From: Palsa-744 sp036498265
GTDB lineage: Bacteria; Actinomycetota; Thermoleophilia; Solirubrobacterales; Solirubrobacteraceae
Assembly: GCA_036498265.1 (NCBI GenBank)
Contig: DASYFT010000005.1
Location: forward strand, 290,919 to 354,918
DNA length: 64,000 nucleotides
Direction: 5' to 3'
The notes under the pieces are model-generated. The model was not told the DNA's origin, did no database searches, and saw only the letters and a list, made by a program, of their open reading frames with translations. The translations under genes were made by a program, and so were the position numbers. Shown here piece after piece: positions 33,148-41,070 of this stretch. The stretch's first letter is position 1. Each line of letters starts with the position of its first letter.

Positions 33148-35142
33148 ATGAGCCCAAGCAAGACGAGCACGAAAGCGGGGACCCGTTCCAAGCTCGACGG
33201 TAGAGGCGCCGCGAGGACCTCGTCGGCGACGCGCCCGCCAACCGGCGACGGGTCGGCGGCGGGGGTCGTTCGGTCGCCGATGGACACCCTCGTGGCGGAT
33301 CTGCCGTTTCCGCCGATCGGCGATTACGCGTTCCTGTCGAACTGCCACACCGGCGCGCTGGTCGCCCCCGATGGCTCGATCGACTGGCTGTGCGTCCCGC
33401 GATTCGACGCCGCCAGCGTGTTCGGGAGCCTGCTCGATCGTCAGGCCGGCAGCTTCCGGTTCGCGCCGTTCGGGATCAACGTGCCGGCCGGCCGGATATA
33501 CGAACCGGGCACCAACATTCTCGTCACAGCCTGGAACACGCCGACTGGATGGCTGCTCACCCGCGACGCGCTGACGATGGGCCCCCGGCGCGGCGAGGAT
33601 CGCGTGACACCGCACACGCGTCCGCCGACCGATGAAGATGCCGAGCACACGTTGGTTCGCACGGCCGTCTGCCTCGAGGGCGACGTTGAGATCGAGCTCA
33701 CGTGCGAGCCCGTGTTCGACTACGGTCGCCTTCCCGCGCAGTGGTCGCTTCACGACGATGGTCATCGTGCTGATGCGAGTGGTGGTGAGACGACGATCGG
33801 CCTGCAGACCGACATGAGCCTCGGCATCGAGGGAGAGACGGCCAGGGCCCGACACGTGCTCAAAGCCGGCGAGGAGGTGTACGCGGCGCTTTCCTGGGCC
33901 GAGGGGCTCGAGGCGCCGAGCGATGTGGATGACGCGAACGGGCACCTGGCCGCCACGACGCACTACTGGCGCAACTGGCTCAAGGGCGCACGTCTGCCCG
34001 ACCATCGCTGGCGCCCGTGGATAGAGCGCTCGGCGCTGGCGGTCAAGGGGCTCACGTACATGCCCACGGGTGCGACCGTCGCAGCGCTCACCACCTCGCT
34101 GCCGGAGACACCCGGCGGCGGGCGTAACTGGGACTACCGCTACACGTGGGTGCGCGACTCCACGTTCACGCTGCAGGCGCTCCACTACCTGAACCTCGAT
34201 TGGGAGGCGAACGAGTTCATGCAGTTCCTCGGTGACCTCGAGGTGAACGACGACGGTGCGCTGCAGATCATGTACGGAATCGACGGCCGGCGGGACCTGA
34301 CGGAGTCGACGCGCGATGAGCTGTCCGGCTACGCGGGCGCCCATCCCGTCCGCGTCGGCAACGGCGCATTCGACCAGCGACAGAACGACGTCTTCGGCGC
34401 CGCGCTCGACTCGGTGCTGCTGCACAGCCGGCGCAGCCAGCGGTTGGATCGCCGTCTGTGGCCACTGGTCGAGGCCCAGGCGGACTGCGCCATCAAGGTC
34501 TGGCGCGAGCCGGACCAGGGCATCTGGGAGGCACGGGGGGCGCCGCGCCACTACGTCTCCTCGAAGATCATGAGCTGGGTGGCGATGGATCGCGCCGCCA
34601 AACTGGCGGCGATCAGGGGCGACGCCGACCTGCAGGCGACCTGGGAGGTGGTCGCGGCGGAGATCAGGGACGACATCTTCGCGCACGGGTTCACCAAGGA
34701 GGGTGTCCTGCGCCAGCACTACGAGACCGATGCGCTCGACGCCTCGAACCTGCTGGCCGCCATGTTCGGCTTCCTCGCGCCCACCGACGAGCGACTGCGC
34801 GCCAGCGTGCTGGCGATCTCCGAGGAGCTGACCGAGGACGGATTCGTCCTGCGCTACCGCACCGACGAGACCGACGATGGCCTGTCCGGCAAGGAGGGCA
34901 GCTTCCTGATCTGCTCCTTCTGGCTCGTCTCCGCCCTCGCGATCATCGGCGAGTACGGGCGGGCGAGAGACCTGATGGAAAAGCTGCTCAGCGTCGCCTC
35001 ACCGCTGGTCCTCTACGCCGAGGAGTACGAGACGAGCAACGGCCGGCATCTGGGCAACTTCCCTCAGGCGTTCTCTCACCTCGCGTTGATCGAGGCCGCC
35101 GGGCGGATCATCATCGCCGAGCGCGTGGCCGAGCTCTCCTGA
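33148..35142 (+). CDS. Glycoside hydrolase family 15 protein (trehalase/glucoamylase type)
   Basis: About 664 residues from ATG 33148 (GGAG upstream); ATG 33085 is an in-frame alternative. An N-terminal beta-domain typical of bacterial GH15 trehalases starts at PPIGDYAFLSNCHTGALVAP and DGSIDWLCVPRFDA. The (alpha/alpha)6 catalytic domain includes RNWDYRYTWVRDSTFTLQAL, IMYGIDGRRDLTE and GKEGSFLICSFWLVSAL with the expected acidic residues. It probably cleaves trehalose or alpha-glucan in the cytosol. The first 45 residues are disordered. Confidence 0.92.
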   Translation: MSPSKTSTKAGTRSKLDGRGAARTSSATRPPTGDGSAAGVVRSPMDTLVADLPFPPIGDYAFLSNCHTGALVAPDGSIDWLCVPRFDAASVFGSLLDRQAGSFRFAPFGINVPAGRIYEPGTNILVTAWNTPTGWLLTRDALTMGPRRGEDRVTPHTRPPTDEDAEHTLVRTAVCLEGDVEIELTCEPVFDYGRLPAQWSLHDDGHRADASGGETTIGLQTDMSLGIEGETARARHVLKAGEEVYAALSWAEGLEAPSDVDDANGHLAATTHYWRNWLKGARLPDHRWRPWIERSALAVKGLTYMPTGATVAALTTSLPETPGGGRNWDYRYTWVRDSTFTLQALHYLNLDWEANEFMQFLGDLEVNDDGALQIMYGIDGRRDLTESTRDELSGYAGAHPVRVGNGAFDQRQNDVFGAALDSVLLHSRRSQRLDRRLWPLVEAQADCAIKVWREPDQGIWEARGAPRHYVSSKIMSWVAMDRAAKLAAIRGDADLQATWEVVAAEIRDDIFAHGFTKEGVLRQHYETDALDASNLLAAMFGFLAPTDERLRASVLAISEELTEDGFVLRYRTDETDDGLSGKEGSFLICSFWLVSALAIIGEYGRARDLMEKLLSVASPLVLYAEEYETSNGRHLGNFPQAFSHLALIEAAGRIIIAERVAELS

Positions 35143-35155
35143 GGGGCAGTATGTG

Positions 35156-35611
35156 ATGCTCGGAGCTACGGCCAAGGCCTGCTGCATCTGCGTGCTGACG
35201 GCGAGCGTCCTGGCTCTCGCGGCCTGCGGCGAATCCTCCGAGGAAAAGGCGAAGGCGCAGGTGTGCTCGTCACGTGCGGAGATCTCCAAGGAGATCACGA
35301 AGCTCCAGAGCCTCACCCTGTCTTCGAACACCCCCAATGAAGTCAAGACGAGCCTCGAAACGATCAAGGAGCAGCTGACGAAGATCAAAGACGCGCAGCC
35401 CAAGCTCGAAGCGTCGCGCAAGGAACAGGTCGAGACGGCCACGAACACGTTTGAAACGCAGCTCAAGACGATCGCCTCCGGCGTCGGGGCCAGCCTGTCA
35501 GCAGGCAACCTCACATCCGCGCTGGCGGCGGCCGGCCCGAAAGTCAAGGAAGCGCTCAGTTCGTTGGCGACCAGCTACCGGCAAACCCTCGGGCCGATCA
35601 GCTGCTCCTAG
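35156..35611 (+). CDS. Small lipoprotein with coiled-coil region
   Basis: About 151 residues. A signal sequence ends in the lipobox ALAACGE (Cys near residue 24), so the mature protein should be lipid-anchored outside. The body is helical and Lys/Glu/Thr-rich (EEKAKAQVCSSRAEISKEI, KEQLTKIKDAQPKLEASRKE), probably a coiled coil. ATG 35156 follows GAGGGG by 9 nt and lies 13 nt after the GH15 stop, so it may be co-transcribed. Not recognised. Confidence 0.75.
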   Translation: MLGATAKACCICVLTASVLALAACGESSEEKAKAQVCSSRAEISKEITKLQSLTLSSNTPNEVKTSLETIKEQLTKIKDAQPKLEASRKEQVETATNTFETQLKTIASGVGASLSAGNLTSALAAAGPKVKEALSSLATSYRQTLGPISCS

Positions 35612-35680
35612 AGTCGTCGCCGCCCACGCCTGAGCGGAGGTGGCGGCACACCGCGAGCGCCGAGACGCCACGCGTCGGCG

Positions 35681-35830
35681 TCAGTGATCCTGTGCGGTCA
35701 GCGTCGGCCATGCCGCACAGAGGAAGTCGGTGAGGAGCACGTCGAGCTCCTCGGCTTCGCAGCTCTCGATGTCGCGGATCAGTCTGGCGAGGCGTTCGAC
35801 GGCGTCATCTGACCATTGTTCGTTGTTCAT
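35681..35830 (-). CDS. Possible 49-residue small protein
   Basis: The reverse frame from ATG 35830 to TGA at 35681 codes 49 residues: MNNEQWSDDAVERLARLIRD, then an acidic stretch and FLCAAWPTL. Codon use is high-GC3 and the composition is protein-like, but there is no ribosome site or TANNNT box. It occupies a 450-nt gap between the lipoprotein and DUF2252 genes. Confidence 0.4.
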   Translation of the reverse strand: MNNEQWSDDAVERLARLIRDIESCEAEELDVLLTDFLCAAWPTLTAQDH

Positions 35831-36021
35831 CGCGGGGGCGTGGCACCGACCGGTGGGCGCGTGACCGGGGGACCGATGTGGGCACCAAGCGTTGCGCTCC
35901 GGCGCGAGCGGTCCAATCCCACGGTTGCGCGATCTGACGTTCGGCCGTGTGGGACGAGGAGCACGTCAAGCCTTCCCTGGAGTGCCCTGGGTAACCCCCA
36001 CGGGGCCGTTTCGCCCCAAAC

Positions 36022-36061
36022 AGGTGATGCGCCGGGGGTTGGCAGTGAGCAGCATTCGTGC
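36022..36061 (+). promoter_or_regulatory. GNYGATG-type promoter, site D, leaderless
   Basis: AGGTGATG (36022-36029), 20 nt, CAGCAT (36050-36055), 6 nt, ATG 36062. It combines the shared upstream box with a leaderless start. Confidence 0.5.
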
Positions 36062-37489
36062 ATGGCCAGCACGGTCGCCCGAAGGCAGGCGCGGATCCAG
36101 CCTGAACACCGCAGCGTCGCTGAGCGCACAGAGCGCGGCAAGGCGGCCCGCTCGGAGGTGCCCCGTTCCAGCCACGCGAGCTTCGAGCCGGCTCCGCGGC
36201 GGCCGGACCCGATCAGACTCCTGGAGCGGCAGGCGAAGACGCGCGTGCCAGAGCTCGTGCCGATCCGGTATGGCCGCATGCTCGTCTCGCCGTTCACGTT
36301 CTACCGCGGCGCGGCTCTGATCATGGCGAGCGACCTCGCGGCCACGCCTCGCTCGGGGCTCACCGTGCAGTGCTGCGGAGACGCCCATCTGTCGAACTTC
36401 GGGCTCTTCGCCTCATCGGAGCGCCGGCTCGTGTTCGACATCAACGACTTCGACGAGACGCTCCCCGGCCCATGGGAGTGGGACGTGAAGCGGCTCGCCA
36501 CGAGCATGCTGATAGCGGCCCAGTACAACGGGTTCACGGCAAAGCAACAGGAACGTGCCGTGCTCGACACCGTTGCCGCGTACCGGACGGCGATGGCGGG
36601 CTTCGCCACGATGAACAACCTCGGAGTCTGGTACGCGCACATCGACGTCGAGGAGGTGATGGCGCAGTACGCCTCCCAGTTCAAAGCCAGACTGGTCCGC
36701 CGCACCGAAAAGAGCGTTGCCAAGGCGCGGACTCGCGACAGCACCTCGGCTTTCGAGAAACTCACCACGACGGTCGACGGCGAGGTGAGGATCGTCGCCG
36801 ACCCGCCGCTGATCGTCCCGCTCTCCGAACTTGCCCAAGGGCACGAGCGCGACGAGCTGCTCGGCTGGCTGGGGGGGCTGATGGGGTCCTATCGCGACAC
36901 CTTCCAGCCTGACCGCCGTACCCTCCTCGAGCAGTTCGAACTGGTCGACTTCGCGCGCAAAGTTGTAGGCGTGGGCAGCGTCGGCACGCGCGCATGGATA
37001 GCCCTGCTGTTGGGCCGCGACAGAGGGGACCCGCTGTTCCTGCAGCTCAAGGAGGCCCAGGCGTCGGTGCTCGAGGGATTCGTCGGCGCCAGCGAGTTCT
37101 CCGAGCACGGCGAGCGCGTCGTCATGGGCCAGCGCCTGATGCAGGCCAGCAGCGACATCTTCCTCGGATGGGTGCATGTGCCCACCGGGCTCGACGGACA
37201 GTCGCGGGACTTCTATGGCCGTCAGCTCAAGGACTGGAAGGGCTCTGCAGAAGTTGAGCAGATGGTCCCCGACGGACTTCAGGCCTACGGCAGGCTGTGC
37301 GGGTGGACCCTCGCGCGCGCTCACGCCCGTAGCGGGGATCGAATCGCAATAGCCGCCTATCTCGGCAAGAGCGACGCGTTCGACCGCGCGATCCTGGGGT
37401 TCTCCCGGCTCTACGCCGAACAGAACGAGCGCGACTACAAAGCGCTCGTCGACGCCGTCAAATCTGGACGCATAGAGGCCCAGACATGA
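36062..37489 (+). CDS. DUF2252 family protein
   Basis: About 475 residues. ATG 36062 fits the leaderless promoter; the frame further upstream is probably not translated. Conserved DUF2252 parts: RYGRMLVSPFTFYRGAAL, CCGDAHLSNFGLFAS, DINDFDETLPGPWEWDVKRL and GVGSVGTRAWIALLLG. The GDAHLSN and DFDE motifs look like those of aminoglycoside-phosphotransferase-like kinases, so a phosphotransferase role is possible but unproven. The DUF1269-like gene follows 13 nt later. Confidence 0.88.
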   Translation: MASTVARRQARIQPEHRSVAERTERGKAARSEVPRSSHASFEPAPRRPDPIRLLERQAKTRVPELVPIRYGRMLVSPFTFYRGAALIMASDLAATPRSGLTVQCCGDAHLSNFGLFASSERRLVFDINDFDETLPGPWEWDVKRLATSMLIAAQYNGFTAKQQERAVLDTVAAYRTAMAGFATMNNLGVWYAHIDVEEVMAQYASQFKARLVRRTEKSVAKARTRDSTSAFEKLTTTVDGEVRIVADPPLIVPLSELAQGHERDELLGWLGGLMGSYRDTFQPDRRTLLEQFELVDFARKVVGVGSVGTRAWIALLLGRDRGDPLFLQLKEAQASVLEGFVGASEFSEHGERVVMGQRLMQASSDIFLGWVHVPTGLDGQSRDFYGRQLKDWKGSAEVEQMVPDGLQAYGRLCGWTLARAHARSGDRIAIAAYLGKSDAFDRAILGFSRLYAEQNERDYKALVDAVKSGRIEAQT

Positions 37490-37502
37490 GAGAGGAGATC
37501 AG

Positions 37503-38015
37503 ATGAGTGACAGACCGGTCTTCATCTACGCAGCGACCTACGCGAGCTACGACGATTGTCTCGCCGACTACGACGTCCTGGTCGACGCCCATGCGGCGAA
37601 GCTCGTTGGCACCTACGACGTCGCCCTGATCAGAAAGGACGCCGGCGGCAAGATCCGCGTTGAGAAGCACGAGAAGCCGACACAGCACGGCGCCTGGGGA
37701 GGCATCGCGGTCGGAGCGCTCATCGGTGTTCTGTTCCCGCCGTCGGTGCTCGGAGCGGCAGCGGTCGGCGGTCTCGCCGGCGGAATCGGAGGTCACCTCA
37801 AAAAGGGCATGTCGCGCGACGACGCCAAGGAGCTCGGCGACTTGCTCGAGAAGGGACAGAGCGCGTTGGTCGTGATAGGCGAGTCGCGGATGGAGGAACA
37901 GCTCGAGAAGGCGCTGACACGGGCGGAAAAGTCGATCGAGAAGGAAATCAAGGCGGACGCCGACGAGCTCAAGCGCGAACTCAGGCAAGCCGAGAACGAG
38001 CCTGCCGCCATCTGA
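37503..38015 (+). CDS. DUF1269-like glycine-zipper protein, second copy
   Basis: 170 residues, paralogue of 32523: FIYAATYASYDDCLADYDVL, TYDVALIRKDAGGKIRVEKH, EKPTQHGAWGGIAVGALIGV, then a Gly-rich hydrophobic hairpin and a long charged C-terminal helix. GAGGAG lies 5 nt before ATG 37503. It is cotranscribed with the DUF2252 gene. Function unknown. Confidence 0.8.
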   Translation: MSDRPVFIYAATYASYDDCLADYDVLVDAHAAKLVGTYDVALIRKDAGGKIRVEKHEKPTQHGAWGGIAVGALIGVLFPPSVLGAAAVGGLAGGIGGHLKKGMSRDDAKELGDLLEKGQSALVVIGESRMEEQLEKALTRAEKSIEKEIKADADELKRELRQAENEPAAI

Positions 38016-38074
38016 CCATGGCCGTTGCCTCCGAGCATTCGACCTGGATGACATCAAACGAGTAAGGAGATTCA

Positions 38075-38512
38075 ATGAGCACGCAAGCGATGGGCGGATC
38101 AGGAGAAGCGCGAAGCAGGGCTTCGGAAGAAGACAGCGTGAGAGGCTTGGGTAGCGCTTGGTTCGTCGCGATCCTGCTACTGATCGCAGGAACGGTCAAC
38201 TTCTTCTACGGGATCGCCGCCGTTGCAAACTCGAGCTTCTACGGGGGTGGCGAACGCTATGTGTTCGGGAGCCTTCACACGTGGGGGTGGATCACCATCA
38301 TCCTGGCCGCAATCCAGGTGACAGCGGCGCTGTCCCTGTTCGCGGGAAACCTCTACGGACGCATCCTGGGCATCTTCGCCGCGTCCATCGGGGCCTTCGA
38401 GGCGCTGGCGAACGTCGGCGGTCCACACCCTTGGTGGTCGCTCGGCGTCTTCGCGGTGTGCTTGTGGGTAATCCATGGCCTGGCGGTGCTCGGCAGCCCG
38501 GAACGGGTGTGA
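38075..38512 (+). CDS. Four-helix membrane protein (DUF7144-like)
   Basis: 145 residues. A polar N-terminal 25 residues is followed by four hydrophobic helices: AWFVAILLLIAGTVNFFYGI, TWGWITIILAAIQVTAALSL, a third at GRILGIFAASIGAFEAL, and SLGVFAVCLWVIHGLAVLG. It resembles a family of small actinobacterial membrane proteins. AAGGAG lies 6 nt before ATG 38075. Its role is unknown. Confidence 0.7.
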   Translation: MSTQAMGGSGEARSRASEEDSVRGLGSAWFVAILLLIAGTVNFFYGIAAVANSSFYGGGERYVFGSLHTWGWITIILAAIQVTAALSLFAGNLYGRILGIFAASIGAFEALANVGGPHPWWSLGVFAVCLWVIHGLAVLGSPERV

Positions 38513-38583
38513 CAAACAGCCAGACCCGCATGTCACCACTTTGCTGTACAACACGGTCCGGCGCGACTGATCCGTGAGCGGTC

Positions 38584-40080
38584 GTGCCGTCCGTGAGCCG
38601 TAGCCCTCCGCCGACGGCGAAGCCGGGTGCGACGACGGCCCCCGTCGTCTCGATGAGGCAGATGCTGCTGCCGCTCGCATTGACGCAATTCGTGGCGAGC
38701 TTCGCGGGCTCGAGCATGAATGTGTCGATCAGCAGCATCAGCGAGGACATTGGGACGACCGTCCACGGCGTGCAGACCGCGATCACGCTGTTCCTGCTGT
38801 GTATGGCGGCGTTGATGATCCCGGGTAGCAAGCTCACGGATGTCCTCGGACGGAAGCGATGCCTGATCGGAGGACTGACGGTGTACGGCACCGGGGCAAT
38901 CGTGGCGGCCCTCGCCCCGGCCTTGGGGGTGTTGATCCTCGGGTACTCCGCCCTGGAGGGCATCGGTTCCGCGCTGATGATCCCTCCCATCTACATCCTG
39001 GCAACAGTGTCCCTCGACGATCTCCAGTCGCGCGCGCGGGCCTTCGGTGTCATCAGCGGCATGGCTGGGATCGGGGCGGCAGCCGGGCCGCTGATCGGCG
39101 GTCTGATCACGACAGGGCTCAGCTGGAGGGTCACGTTCCTCTTCCAGGCAGCAATCGTCGCGGTGATCGTCGTGCTCTGCCGCCGGATCGTCGATCCGCT
39201 TCCGGCCGACAGGACAAGGACCTTTGACATCTTCGGTGGCGTGCTGTCGGCGGGGGGCATGTTCTTCGTTGTCATCGCGATCCTGCAGATCGGAGTGAAC
39301 GGTTTGCTCGTGGCCGTCTTCGCCGCGCTCGGAATGAGCCTTCTGTTGTGGTTCTTCCTGCACATCCGCTCCTGCGAGCGCAAGGGCACGGAGCCCCTGC
39401 TGTCGACCAGCCTGTTCCGCAACCGGACGTCCAATCTCGCCCTGGCCACGCAAAGCATCCAGTGGCTGATCCTCATGGGCGGCTCGTTTGTGGTGTCGGT
39501 CTACCTTCAGGTCGTGCGGGGCTACAGCGCCATCGACACCGGCCTGGTCTTCACAGCGGCGACGGCGGGGATCCTTCTCTCGTCACTCGCGGCGGAACGG
39601 TTCGCGAAGCGTCGAGCTCAGAGCACGCTGATCCGCGCCGGCTTCTTTATCACGCTCGTCGGTATCGGTCTGCTGCTGGGGCTCGTGAGAGCCACATCGG
39701 GCGTCTTGACGTTCGTGCCTGGTCTGCTTCTGATCGGATTGGGGCTCGGGGCGATGTTGACGCCATCCGTGAACGTGGTTCAGTCCAGTTTCCCGGAGCG
39801 GCTCCAAGGCGAGATCTCCGGGCTTTCTCGCAGTGTCTCCAACCTGGGGTCTTCGCTCGGCACGGCGATCGCGGGCACGATCCTGCTCTCCGCGGCCACC
39901 AAAGGCAATCACTCTTATGCGCTGGCGATGGTCGCCTTGGCGATCGTCGGGCTGATCGGTTTCGGCATCTCCCTGCTTCTGCCCAGCAATCCACCGGCGC
40001 AAGAGCAATCAGAGGGATCGATCGCTCAGCCTGCCGCGTCCCTGCTCGCAACCGCAGACGGCGCTGGTCGAGAGGTTTGA
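38584..40080 (+). CDS. MFS drug-exporter-like transporter (DHA2 family)
   Basis: 498 residues from GTG 38584 with about 14 hydrophobic helices. Motif A-like KLTDVLGRKRCLIGGL and motif C-like GIGAAAGPLIGGLITTGLSW place it in the drug:H+ antiporter group. It should export small molecules using the proton gradient. The C-terminal 30 residues are polar. A strong hairpin follows at 40146. No dedicated regulator lies next to it. Confidence 0.88.
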   Translation: MPSVSRSPPPTAKPGATTAPVVSMRQMLLPLALTQFVASFAGSSMNVSISSISEDIGTTVHGVQTAITLFLLCMAALMIPGSKLTDVLGRKRCLIGGLTVYGTGAIVAALAPALGVLILGYSALEGIGSALMIPPIYILATVSLDDLQSRARAFGVISGMAGIGAAAGPLIGGLITTGLSWRVTFLFQAAIVAVIVVLCRRIVDPLPADRTRTFDIFGGVLSAGGMFFVVIAILQIGVNGLLVAVFAALGMSLLLWFFLHIRSCERKGTEPLLSTSLFRNRTSNLALATQSIQWLILMGGSFVVSVYLQVVRGYSAIDTGLVFTAATAGILLSSLAAERFAKRRAQSTLIRAGFFITLVGIGLLLGLVRATSGVLTFVPGLLLIGLGLGAMLTPSVNVVQSSFPERLQGEISGLSRSVSNLGSSLGTAIAGTILLSAATKGNHSYALAMVALAIVGLIGFGISLLLPSNPPAQEQSEGSIAQPAASLLATADGAGREV

Positions 40081-40145
40081 CGCGACCATCCGCGACTACC
40101 TGCCGGGCGTGGTTACCGGGCGCGGGCGTGGTTCCCGGGCGCTTC

Positions 40146-40179
40146 GAGTGATGCCCGCCCCCGCAGGCGGGCATCACTC
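40146..40179. terminator. Strong 14-bp hairpin between convergent genes
   Basis: GAGTGATGCCCGCC and GGCGGGCATCACTC pair perfectly around CCCGCA, between the convergent MFS and SHOCT genes. It lacks a U tract but fits a bidirectional terminator. Confidence 0.75.
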
Positions 40180-40242
40180 ATGAGGCGTGACGGTGTGCGC
40201 GTCGACTTCGCGCGTCGACTTCGCGACGAGCCCCGCCGCCGG

Positions 40243-40638
40243 TCAGGTGGCCAGAGCGTGCTGCTTGATCCGGTCGAACTCCGCCTCGGTGATCGCTTTC
40301 TGGTCGAGCAGCGACTTTGCTTTGCTGATCTCTTCGGCCGGATCCCCTTGGCCGGCGACGGACCTCACGTATTCAGCAGCCTGCGCTTCGGCGCCCTTGC
40401 GCTGGTCGGCTGCCCGCTGGGCCATCCCGTCGTGCTCAGAGATCAGGTACACGAACACGCCGAGGTATGGCAACAGGACGACAAATGCGATCCATGCGGC
40501 CTTCGCCCAGCCGGAGATGTCCCGGCGCCGGAAGATATCCGCGAATACGGTGAACAGGATCCAGAGCCAGACGATGAAGCCGAAGAAGATCAGCATGGTC
40601 CAGAACACTTCAAGCAACGGATAACTGGTCGCGAGCAT
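40243..40638 (-). CDS. PLDc_N-type membrane protein with C-terminal SHOCT
   Basis: About 131 residues from ATG 40638, preceded by GAGGAG. Two N-terminal helices (VFWTMLIFFGFIVWLWILFT and AAWIAFVVLLPYLGVFVYLI) around RRRDISGWAK match the PLDc_N membrane module. A linker and a SHOCT motif (SKAKSLLDQKAITEAEFDRI) end it. This pairing is common in actinobacteria; the role is unknown. Promoter site C lies upstream. Confidence 0.82.
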   Translation of the reverse strand: MLATSYPLLEVFWTMLIFFGFIVWLWILFTVFADIFRRRDISGWAKAAWIAFVVLLPYLGVFVYLISEHDGMAQRAADQRKGAEAQAAEYVRSVAGQGDPAEEISKAKSLLDQKAITEAEFDRIKQHALAT

Positions 40639-41070
40639 GTCACTCCTCATTTCCCGGTGGCGCGAGCGCCGCGACGCCCGCGATATCGCAACAAGCATCC
40701 GGCGGCGGCGAACTCGCCGCATCACCCCAAATGGGTGACGGCTCTGCGCAGAGCACAACGGACATGGCCGGGAGCCGGAGGAGGCGGTGGATGCTCCGAG
40801 AGCTGGCCGTGCCGCTTCTGGAGAGGCAGCCGGCAGCCAAGGCCTGACGCCCAGGAGCCCCGCGCCGCGGAGCTTCATCACACCCAGGCTTTCCTAAAGC
40901 TGGTATAAACTCCGCATTACATTCCGGGGGGCGCCTTGATGGGGGGTGCGCGTTGCCGCTTCGTTGCGAGCGTGGGGTGTGGAACAGCGACTGTTGCCTG
41001 TCGAGGTGCCGGCGAGGTGTTCGCTCCGCGCCGGCATCGCTGACACTGCAGTGGACGAAGGAGGGACGCC
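40639..41070. other. Long divergent intergenic region
   Basis: 432 nt between the PLDc_N-SHOCT gene and the first patatin gene. It holds promoter site C (reverse), a TATAAA box at 40904-40909 that could serve the patatin gene, and the ribosome site GGAGG just before ATG 41071. No further gene is supported. Confidence 0.5.
40694..40728 (-). promoter_or_regulatory. GNYGATG-type promoter, site C
   Basis: On the reverse strand GGGGTGATG (40728-40720), 20 nt, GATGCT (40699-40694). The start site would be near 40688, about 50 nt before the PLDc_N-SHOCT start. Confidence 0.5.
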
